NCBI GenBank assembly: GCA_041395205.1
Contig: JAWLAZ010000002.1
Coordinates: forward strand, 124,001-188,000
From: JAHEFU01 sp041395205
GTDB lineage: Bacteria > 4484-113 > JAFGCY01
Direction: 5' to 3'
Length of the DNA: 64,000 nt
Position 1 is the stretch's first letter. Each line of letters opens with the position of its first letter. A program made the translations under genes and the position numbers. The notes beneath the pieces are model-generated. The model was not told the origin of the DNA and ran no database searches. It saw nothing but the letters and a program-made list of their open reading frames with translations. Of the stretch, positions 57,248 through 64,000 are shown in pieces.

Positions 57248-57484
57248 GATTCATTGCACAAGCCGGATTATCTCCCGCTATACTTTATTTGACAGGTCCG
57301 CGGCCCTGCGGGGGAATGCAGCCCGGACCCAGACCCATTGAACAATGGGGTGGCAGCCCGGCTGCCGCAGTCAGAGGAAGGCACGCGCCGGGCGGTCAAC
57401 ACTACTCGAGCCAGTCATCCACGGCTGTGCGCTCCTGCGCCCCCTGAGCAGTAACGTAATGTCCGGCCTGGCCGGGAGGAAGAA
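57248..57484 (+). promoter_or_regulatory. Long, possibly structured leader of pepF
   Basis: TATACT near 57281 would give a leader of about 195 bases. It contains GGTCCG...CGGACC, CCCATTG-AA-CAATGGG, and GGCAGC-CCG-GCTGCC, then GGGAGGA before ATG 57485. It resembles a regulatory RNA leader, but no known riboswitch pattern is recognised. Confidence 0.45.
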
Positions 57485-59308
57485 ATGTCAGACGCAGCCA
57501 TGCAGCAGAACCAGGGCCTCGTGTGGGACCTGGACAGCTATTTCAAGGAATTCAATGGGCCGGAGATGCTGGCCTTCAAGGACACCCTGCGCAGTGAAAT
57601 GGCGCAGATGCAGCAGGAAGCGGCAGACCTCGGCCAGCTCGGCAGCGAGACCGCCGATGCCTGGGCCGGACTGCTGGTCCGCAGTGAGAACTGGGGTTCG
57701 CGCTTCTACCATGTTTCCTCCTATGTCGGCTGCCTGAGCGCCGCCGATGCCCGCAATGCGGCCTACACCTCCGAGCAGGCCGTGCTGAGCCTGATCGGCG
57801 CGGAGAGCGCGAAGTTCGGCGTGGACGTGCTGCGCGCCTTCAAGGGCGTTGACGACGCCGTGTTCTCGGCCTTCGCCGCGCGTCCCGAACTCGAGGGCAT
57901 GGGCCACTACCTGGCGCGGATCCGTGAGCAGGCCGAGTACCGCATGCAGCCCGAGCTGGAGAAGCTCGCCGCCGACCTGAGCGTGGACGGCTTCGCCACC
58001 TGGGGCCGGCTCTACGACACGGTTTCCGGCAAGCTCGAATTCGAGATGGAAGTCAACGGCGAGAAGAAGCAGGTGCCGATCTCCCAGTGGCGCTCGATGA
58101 TGAGCGACGTTGACAGGGAGAAGGGCCGCGCTGCCTTCGAGGCCGGCAACCGCGCCTGGGCCGGGGTCACGGACATCTGCGCCGCCGCCCTGAATGCCAT
58201 CGCCGGCACGCGCCTGACGCTCAACCGCCGCCGCGGGATCCCGCACTTCCTGGAGCCCGCACTGTTCCAGGCCAAGATGAGCAAGCCCTCACTGGATGCG
58301 ATGTACACGGCGATCCATGACAACATCGCCGTTGCCAGGGACATCTTCAAGGCCAAGGCCGAGTTCATGGGCCGTCCCGGCATCTGCTGGTATGAGAAGG
58401 AAGCCCCGCTGCCGCTGGAGAGCGACTCCACCTACACCTGGCAGCAGGGCAGTGACATGGTCAGCGAGGCCTTCCACAAGGTCTACCCGGCGCTTGGCGA
58501 GTATTACGACAGGTTCATTGAACAGCGCTGGATGGAGAGCGAGGTCCGCCCGGGCAAGCGTCCCGGCGCGTTCTGCACGGGCTCACCGCATACCGGCGAG
58601 CAGCGCGTCTACATGACCTTCAACGGTTCGCTCGGCGATGTGACAACGCTCGCCCATGAGATGGGCCATGCCTGGCACGGGCACCTGCTGAAGGAACTGC
58701 GGCCCTTCGCGCGGCAGTATCCGATGACGCTCGCCGAGACGGCGTCGATCTTCGCCGAGCACATCCTCGCCGACGGGATCTACGCCGACGAGTCGATCAG
58801 CGACAGCGCCAAGCTGCAGATGCTGGATGCCGACCTCAACGGTGCGGCCGTGCTGCTGCTGGACATCACCACACGCTATGAATTCGAGAAGGCCTTCCAC
58901 GAGGAGCGCGAGCAGGGTACGCTCAGTGTCGAGCGCTTCAGCGCGCTGATGGTCGAAACCCAGAAGCGCGTGCTGGGCGATGCGATGCCGGAGGGCGGCG
59001 AGGACCCGCTGTTCTGGGCCAGCAAGCTGCACTTCTACATCACGGGCGTGAGCTTCTACAACTACCCCTACACCGTGGGCTTCCTGCTGGCGCGCAACCT
59101 TGCCAACAGGCTGCATCAGGAAGGCAGCAGCTTCCTGCCGAAGTACGAGGCCTTCCTGATGATGACCGGCAGCGCGACCGTTGAGGAATGCGTTGCCAAA
59201 TGCCTGGATGACGATGCGACGAAGCCTGAGTTCTGGGCGGCGAGCATCAACAGCCTGCGTCCCGAGGTTGACAAGTACCGTGAACTGCTGCGGGCCCGCA
59301 AGGCCTGA
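57485..59308 (+). CDS. pepF: M3-family oligoendopeptidase F
   Basis: This 607-aa cytoplasmic metallopeptidase degrades short peptides. The zinc motif is HEMGH in TTLAHEMGHAWHGHLLKELR (about residue 391), and the third ligand is the glutamate in TLAETASIFAE. The later 'SKLHFYITGVSFYNYPYTVG' holds the M3B Tyr/His substrate-binding residues. Length matches the M3B branch. Start ATG 57485 has GGGAGGA upstream. Terminator at 59333-59368. Confidence 0.96.
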   Translation: MSDAAMQQNQGLVWDLDSYFKEFNGPEMLAFKDTLRSEMAQMQQEAADLGQLGSETADAWAGLLVRSENWGSRFYHVSSYVGCLSAADARNAAYTSEQAVLSLIGAESAKFGVDVLRAFKGVDDAVFSAFAARPELEGMGHYLARIREQAEYRMQPELEKLAADLSVDGFATWGRLYDTVSGKLEFEMEVNGEKKQVPISQWRSMMSDVDREKGRAAFEAGNRAWAGVTDICAAALNAIAGTRLTLNRRRGIPHFLEPALFQAKMSKPSLDAMYTAIHDNIAVARDIFKAKAEFMGRPGICWYEKEAPLPLESDSTYTWQQGSDMVSEAFHKVYPALGEYYDRFIEQRWMESEVRPGKRPGAFCTGSPHTGEQRVYMTFNGSLGDVTTLAHEMGHAWHGHLLKELRPFARQYPMTLAETASIFAEHILADGIYADESISDSAKLQMLDADLNGAAVLLLDITTRYEFEKAFHEEREQGTLSVERFSALMVETQKRVLGDAMPEGGEDPLFWASKLHFYITGVSFYNYPYTVGFLLARNLANRLHQEGSSFLPKYEAFLMMTGSATVEECVAKCLDDDATKPEFWAASINSLRPEVDKYRELLRARKA

Positions 59309-59332
59309 ACCACAGCTGCAAGCTGAAATGAT

Positions 59333-59368
59333 GAGGGGAACGGCATGCCGTTCCCCTCTGCGTTTTCT
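59333..59368 (+). terminator. Rho-independent terminator after pepF
   Basis: GAGGGGAACGGC and GCCGTTCCCCTC form a 12-bp stem with only AT between, followed by TGCGTTTTCTG. Confidence 0.9.
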
Positions 59369-59444
59369 GTCAGTGTTCAGGCGCCAGTTACAAAGGCAAA
59401 CAAAAATGACACCGATTGTCAGGCGATAGCATATCGCCGCTAAT

Positions 59445-62132
59445 TCAGGGCTTGATTTCCTGCTCCTGCTTCTCACGGTTGAGCTGGTTGACTGTCTGCT
59501 GCAGTTCCTCCACCTGGCGCTGCAGTTCCAGCAGCTTCGCATCCAGGTCCTCCAGCCTGACCCGCTCCTCGCGGAAGCTGTCTATCTCATCCGCACTGCG
59601 CTTCGCGTAATCCGCGATCCACTGCACTTCCTCCAGCTCCGCCATCGCGCGCAGCGGCTCGATGCTGTCACGGACCTTGAGCCCGGCCAATGTGCCGATC
59701 ACGCTCTGGCGCGTGCGTGACCAGGGGTCACTGAGCATCGTGGCAACGTACTCCGCGGCCTCGCCCTTGCGCTTGCCATCCTCGACCCGCTCCATCAGAT
59801 CAGCATAGGTGCCGATCGCGGTATGGCGGTATTCGCGGCTGTTGCCAGGTGCCGCCAGCTCCTTCACGTAGTCCAGCTGCTCCACCGCGCGCAGCCGGCC
59901 GAGCGCATTGATGCCGCTGCGCACCATGTTGTTGCGGTCGCCACCGAGGCTGATCAGGTACAGGCATTCCTCGATGCACTTCTCGCGCTCGTAGTCCAGG
60001 GCCACGAGGCTGTCGAGCGCGCGGCTGCGCACATCCCAGGCCCTGTCATTGTGCAGGGCCATGAGCAGCCGCTCGTTGACACCTTCCTTGCCCTTGAAGT
60101 TGCGCAGCATCCCCGCGCTGTCGCGGCGCAGGCGGCCCTCCGGACTGTCCATCAGCTCCATCAGCAGTGCCAGCGTGCGCTCATCGCGCAGATCCGTCAG
60201 GGAGTCGAGGGCCTCAAGCCGCAGCGGGCGCAGCTCACCGGCATCGGCAATGCTGGCGCTGAGGGCCGCGAACACCTCGTCATTGCCGGCCCACTGCTTC
60301 AGGGCGCGGATCGCCTGCTGACGGGAGGGGCCGTCGCCGTGCTCCAGCATGTACAGCCACTGTTCGCGGCTGCGTTCCATCTCCAGTTCCTTGAGCAGCC
60401 AGTCACCCTTGTCAACGATGACCATCAGCGGCTCGCCGTCGACCGGGAAGTTGAAGACCTCACTGGCCTGCTCGACCTCGATTTCGTATAGGTGCGGCGC
60501 GCTGGCCGTGGTGATCTCGACCTGCAGCGGCAGGCGGAAGAGCGGCACGAGGTCCTTGACCTCCTGGGTCTGGGCGATCGTCAGCGCCAGGTTGCCACGC
60601 TCGCGTTCCCAGTTCTGGGTGACCTTCAGCTGAGGATGCCCCGCCATGTAGACCCACTGCTCGAAGAACCAGTCGAGGTTTTGGCCCGTGACCTCCTTGA
60701 CGCTGGTCTGCAGGTCCGGGGTCTCGGCGAAGTCGAAGCGGTGCTTATTGCCATAGTGCTTCAGCACGGCGAAGAACAGCTCGTCGCCGATGATCCCGCG
60801 CAGCATGTGCAGCACGCTGGCCCCGCGGGTGTAGATGTCGTTGTTGTTGCGGTCGTCGGTGCGGTTGTAGAAGTCCGTGACCATCGGCCGTGGCGTGCGG
60901 TTGTCAGAACGGATCACCGCGCGGTGCGAGCCGTCCATGCTGACGCGCATCGCATCGTCGCCTTCATCCCAGTCGCGGTAGACCTCCTCGAAGTACTTGG
61001 CGAAGCCCTCGTTGAGCCACATGTGGTTCCACTCGCGCATCGTGACCATGTCCCCCCACCACTGATGCGCCAGTTCATGGGCGATCAGCCCAGTTTCGTC
61101 GCGGGTCTCGGCCTCGCCCTCGTCGTAGATCAGACGCGCGTGCATCGTGGTGGCGGTGGTGTTCTCCATCCCGCCGAAGATGAAGTTCTGCACAGCGACC
61201 TGCGCATACTTCTCATAGGGGTAGTCGATGCCGATGCGCTCCGAGAAGCACTCCATGATGTCCGGGGTCACGCCCACGCAGCGCATCGCGGTGGCGCGGT
61301 CCGTGCCCGGCGGGCAGACATAGAGCAGCTGCACGTCGCGCCAGCTGTCCTCATAGACCTCATACTCGGCGGCGGCAAGTGTGATCAGATAGCTGACCTG
61401 AGGCTGTTCCATGCTCCAGTGGAATTCCGTGATGCCATCGTGGTCCTCGCGGCTGAGCAGGTTGCCATTCGAGAGCGCGTAGAAGCCCTCGGGCACGCGG
61501 AAGATGCCCTCATAGCTGGCCTTGTCATTCGGGTAGTCGAAGCAGGGAATCCACCAGCGGTTGCTTTCGCCCTCGCCCTGGCTCCAGACCTCGGTGTACT
61601 GCCCGGCCTCCCCCGGCTGGAAGTACAGCCCGGTCTGCGGCGAGCAGGAGTAGTCAATGCGCAGGTTGATCAGCTGGCCGTAGTCCAGCGGTTCGCTGAG
61701 CCTGATGTAGAGCGTCTGGCGCGAATCATCGGCGTCGTCAATCAGCATCCAGCTCGTGAGCTGGTCCGAGACGACGGGATACTCGAAGCTGACGGGAGAG
61801 TCATCGATGCTGACGGCCGAGATCTGCATGTCCACGCAGTTGAGCTGGATCACGTCCAGGCCCGGCTGCAGGGAGCGCAGGCGCTGCTGCACATTGCCAC
61901 TGACGGAGGCGTTGTCAAAATCAACATCCAGATCAAGGCGGATATGCTCGGTGTCAAAGGGGCGGCTCGGGGCAATCAGGTGCAGCGGGTCGGGCGCGAA
62001 CCAGCCTGTCAGTCCACTGAGCCCCTGCTCGGCGGCGACCTGCTCCATCTCATAGCGGCAGGCACTGGCAGGGACAGAGTGCTGGATTGCGGCAAGCAGC
62101 ACGGCGGCAAGCGTCAGCAGGAATCGGCGCAT
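59445..62132 (-). CDS. M1-family aminopeptidase with HEAT repeats and coiled-coil tail
   Basis: This 895-aa exported enzyme has a signal peptide ending near PASAC. The aminopeptidase N fold shows GGMENTTATTMHARLIYDE (substrate N-terminus site) at about 318 and the zinc motif HELAHQWWG near 351, with the third ligand in LNEGFAKYFEEVY. After the thermolysin-like domain come helical HEAT repeats (about 600-830). The last 50 residues form a coiled coil (RVRLEDLDAKLLELQRQVEE onward), unusual for this family. Start ATG 62132 with GGAG upstream. Confidence 0.93.
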   Translation of the reverse strand: MRRFLLTLAAVLLAAIQHSVPASACRYEMEQVAAEQGLSGLTGWFAPDPLHLIAPSRPFDTEHIRLDLDVDFDNASVSGNVQQRLRSLQPGLDVIQLNCVDMQISAVSIDDSPVSFEYPVVSDQLTSWMLIDDADDSRQTLYIRLSEPLDYGQLINLRIDYSCSPQTGLYFQPGEAGQYTEVWSQGEGESNRWWIPCFDYPNDKASYEGIFRVPEGFYALSNGNLLSREDHDGITEFHWSMEQPQVSYLITLAAAEYEVYEDSWRDVQLLYVCPPGTDRATAMRCVGVTPDIMECFSERIGIDYPYEKYAQVAVQNFIFGGMENTTATTMHARLIYDEGEAETRDETGLIAHELAHQWWGDMVTMREWNHMWLNEGFAKYFEEVYRDWDEGDDAMRVSMDGSHRAVIRSDNRTPRPMVTDFYNRTDDRNNNDIYTRGASVLHMLRGIIGDELFFAVLKHYGNKHRFDFAETPDLQTSVKEVTGQNLDWFFEQWVYMAGHPQLKVTQNWERERGNLALTIAQTQEVKDLVPLFRLPLQVEITTASAPHLYEIEVEQASEVFNFPVDGEPLMVIVDKGDWLLKELEMERSREQWLYMLEHGDGPSRQQAIRALKQWAGNDEVFAALSASIADAGELRPLRLEALDSLTDLRDERTLALLMELMDSPEGRLRRDSAGMLRNFKGKEGVNERLLMALHNDRAWDVRSRALDSLVALDYEREKCIEECLYLISLGGDRNNMVRSGINALGRLRAVEQLDYVKELAAPGNSREYRHTAIGTYADLMERVEDGKRKGEAAEYVATMLSDPWSRTRQSVIGTLAGLKVRDSIEPLRAMAELEEVQWIADYAKRSADEIDSFREERVRLEDLDAKLLELQRQVEELQQTVNQLNREKQEQEIKP

Positions 62133-62235
62133 GGCAACTCCGGGGGGGCAGGCCGGCCCAACTCCGGTCCTGCGGGATATTCCATCATAGTGGATTCCGC
62201 CCGCTGCGGATACCCGCCCTGCCCCGGCCTCGCCC

Positions 62236-62943
62236 TCAGGCCTCGCGCCGCCGGGTTGCCAGCTTCAGGCACCACCAGGTGCAGATGAGCGAGAGCGCGA
62301 TCCAGATCAGGCCCCAGAGCACAGAGGGAATCAGCGTGAGCTGCTGCAGGGCCACGGCATCACTGTGCATGTGCGGGCGGTCGAGCACGTCGCTCTTGAT
62401 GTCGAGCACGGCGTACAGGCAGCTCGTGATGCCCAGCAGCTTGAGGATGAAGTCATGCCAGTCCGCATGCGCGCGTGAAGCAAGGAACAGCAGCAGGAAA
62501 CCGGTCAGCAGGCAGAAGATGAAGCCGAAGCCGAACACGGGGCGCATGAAGATGATGCCGGTAAACAGCAGCAGCAGGCCGAGCGCGAAGGTCACATTCT
62601 GACGGCGCTTCACGAATCGTGCCGCGAGGATCAGCATCGCTCCCCAGAGCATGCTGCCGAGGTAGCCGGCGGAGGTGATCAGGAACAGGTTGCCGCCGGA
62701 GGTATAGGTCAGGCCACCCTGGCGGATATTGAGTTCAATGCCGTGGACCTGCCCACCGGTCATGAGCGCGGCCAGGGCATGGGACAGTTCGTGGAAGAAG
62801 ACCACGAGGATCTTCAGCGGGGCGATGAAGACCGTGTTCCAGAGCAGCAGCACGATCACGAAGACGAGCAGCAGGCCCCAGACCTCATTGAGGTCATGCA
62901 GGCCGCGCCGCCTGCCCATTGTGCTGTCTTGCCCGTGTGACAT
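62236..62943 (-). CDS. M50-family (site-2-protease-like) membrane metallopeptidase
   Basis: This 235-aa polytopic protein has HELSH (His51, Glu52, His55) at the end of the second helix, the zinc site of M50B-type intramembrane proteases, followed by 'GGQVHGIELNIRQGGLTYTS'. A second conserved region is not obvious, so a scaffold role is possible. About six membrane helices. Start ATG 62943. The M1 gene follows on the same strand after about 100 bp. It is divergent from ubiE across a shared promoter core. Confidence 0.82.
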   Translation of the reverse strand: MSHGQDSTMGRRRGLHDLNEVWGLLLVFVIVLLLWNTVFIAPLKILVVFFHELSHALAALMTGGQVHGIELNIRQGGLTYTSGGNLFLITSAGYLGSMLWGAMLILAARFVKRRQNVTFALGLLLLFTGIIFMRPVFGFGFIFCLLTGFLLLFLASRAHADWHDFILKLLGITSCLYAVLDIKSDVLDRPHMHSDAVALQQLTLIPSVLWGLIWIALSLICTWWCLKLATRRREA

Positions 62944-63000
62944 TGTTCAGTCTGACGCCGGGCCGCTGCCGGCGGTTGCAGCAACGGGCCTCGTCGGTGT

Positions 63001-63007
63001 TATTATG
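63001..63007. promoter_or_regulatory. Overlapping divergent -10 elements (M50 / ubiE)
   Basis: TATTAT (63001-63006, plus) is exactly six bases before ubiE GTG. CATAAT (63002-63007, minus) reads toward the M50 gene. The two hexamers overlap by five bases. Confidence 0.55.
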
Positions 63008-63012
63008 CTGCA

Positions 63013-63723
63013 GTGCAGCCCAGTCCAGCCAATCCGCAGAGCATCCGCGAAATGTTCGGCATGCTCGCCCCGAGCTACGACCTCTCCAACAACCTGATCA
63101 GTTTCGGCCAGCACCTGCGCTGGAAGCGGCTGCTGGTGGAACTCAGCGGAGTCCAGCCGGGGATGCGCGTGCTGGACTGCGCCAGCGGCACCGGGGACAT
63201 CGCCTTCGCCTTCGCCAGGGTGCTGGGAGCCAGTGGCAACGTGATCGCCTCGGACTTCAGTGCGGGGATGATGGCCGTGGGTGCCATGCGCCAGGTGCGC
63301 GGCAGTGAGCATGTCAGCTTTGAGCATGCGGATGTGACTGCCCTGCCCTACACGGATGATTCATTCGACTGCGCCAGCATCGGCTTCGGGATCCGCAATG
63401 TACCGTCGCCGGACAGGGCACTCAGGGAAATGGCGCGGGTGGTCAAGCCCGGGGGCTGCGTGATGGTACTGGAGACGGGCCAGCCACAGGGGGCTTTCAT
63501 GAAGCCCACCTATTATGTATATAGCCGATACATCGTACCCTTGATCGGCGGACTGGTCTCCGGCAGCCTGCAGGCCTATAACTACCTGCACAGCTCCTCG
63601 CACAGCTTCCCGTGCGGTGAGGAATTCGTGGCGATCATGCGCCGCAGCGGCTGCTTCGGGCATATCGAAAGCCACAGGCTCTGCTGGGGAGCGGCTTACA
63701 TCTACAAAGGTGTAGTCCTTTAG
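63013..63723 (+). CDS. ubiE: Demethylmenaquinone/ubiquinone C-methyltransferase
   Basis: This 236-aa enzyme adds the ring methyl in menaquinone (MenG) or ubiquinone synthesis. 'MFGMLAPSYDLSNNLISFGQ' is the conserved opening, the AdoMet motif is VLDCASGTGDIAFAFA, and 'GFGIRNVPSPDRALREMARVVKPGG' and 'SRYIVPLIGGLVSG' are family signatures. Start GTG 63013 is six bases after TATTAT, predicting a leaderless mRNA. Menaquinone is favoured because a futalosine-hydrolase-like gene is at 18.6 kb. Confidence 0.93.
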   Translation: MQPSPANPQSIREMFGMLAPSYDLSNNLISFGQHLRWKRLLVELSGVQPGMRVLDCASGTGDIAFAFARVLGASGNVIASDFSAGMMAVGAMRQVRGSEHVSFEHADVTALPYTDDSFDCASIGFGIRNVPSPDRALREMARVVKPGGCVMVLETGQPQGAFMKPTYYVYSRYIVPLIGGLVSGSLQAYNYLHSSSHSFPCGEEFVAIMRRSGCFGHIESHRLCWGAAYIYKGVVL

Positions 63724-64000
63724 TTTCAGTTCAGTCCTGAGCTGATACGCCGATTAAATTCACCCCGGCTGAGCCCAGTTTATTCCTGTGCGCTTAATGT
63801 TTGCGGGGGCCTCTCCGATTTATTCGTAAGCGCCAATGTAATGTGGTTGACGTATGTCATTCGAGTGGAAATTTTATGTTTTAAACTCGAAATACTGTGT
63901 TACAATGGCGAATCCCGAAGTGGGATCTTTGTGTGAAGGATTTCTGAGGTTCAAGATGCCGGTAATCCAGAAGTGAAGATCTCGCGAAGGGAATAAGTCG
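63724..64000. other. AT-rich intergenic region at the right edge, with promoter-like elements
   Basis: No gene found. TTGACG at 63847-63852 and TACAAT at 63902-63907 are promoter-like. TCGAGT (63861-63866) and ACTCGA (63885-63890) form an inverted repeat. ATCCC-N5-GGGAT (63913-63927) can fold. A six-codon frame (63957-63977, MPVIQK) has GAGG upstream and could be a leader peptide. The target gene is outside the window. Confidence 0.5.

Overview
The window is a gene-dense, GC-rich stretch of bacterial chromosome with 56 protein genes that I can support and one tRNA (tRNA-Lys, CTT). The cell was a diderm: it encodes LpxB (lipid A) and an LptC-like lipopolysaccharide-export protein, plus many lipoproteins with a clear lipobox. 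Other markers are a dimeric-type glycyl-tRNA synthetase, NhaA, CorA, ComEC, an MqnB-like nucleosidase with a UbiE/MenG methyltransferase (menaquinone), an acyl-CoA dehydrogenase and a thiolase, a lipoprotein with four CxxCH haem motifs, and a 1672-residue PKD/dockerin-like surface lipoprotein. I cannot assign a phylum. The mix suggests an uncultivated, probably respiratory, heterotrophic lineage. There is no phage, integrase, IS element or CRISPR array.

Layout. 0-5.5 kb: an edge-truncated exported protein, a duplicated pseudopilin-like lipoprotein, an EamA transporter, TrmL, a 28-aa membrane peptide, QueF, NhaA and a Cys-rich cytoplasmic protein. 5.5-11 kb: thiolase, GNAT, LptC, CorA, an AroE-like protein and a CofE-like protein. 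11.0-11.57 kb is a gene-free stretch with nested palindromes. 11.6-24.4 kb: malate/lactate dehydrogenase, a lipoprotein, LpxB, AlaS, an alpha/beta hydrolase, a possible Sm-like protein, an MqnB-like nucleosidase, ComEC, S20, a lipoprotein and GlyRS. 24.5-34.1 kb: an orphan OmpR-type response regulator with a repeat-rich leader, a TPR-like membrane protein, an FtsB-like protein, an M28 cyclase/peptidase, the haem lipoprotein, RidA, an acyl-CoA dehydrogenase and two paralogous lipoproteins. 34.2-39.2 kb is the PKD giant. 39.5-52.7 kb: GlmU-Prs, an ADP-ribosylglycohydrolase-like pseudoenzyme, RibE-RibBA, ArsM, a sarcosine-oxidase-like flavoprotein, an SdpI-like protein, DinB, GNAT, a double glycosyltransferase and two exported unknowns. 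52.8-64 kb: a COG2426 protein, tRNA-Lys, ABC-F, a four-gene unknown cluster, PepF, an M1 aminopeptidase, an M50-like protease and UbiE, then an AT-rich promoter region at the right edge.

The most striking property is promoter/start architecture. About a dozen genes have a TANNNT-like -10 hexamer exactly 5-7 bases (nearly always 6) before the start codon, which predicts leaderless mRNAs. At four divergent gene pairs the two -10 hexamers overlap on opposite strands. Convergent genes often end with 0-2 bp between stops (three times as TGATCA) or even overlap. Other genes have a classic Shine-Dalgarno sequence, so two initiation modes coexist.
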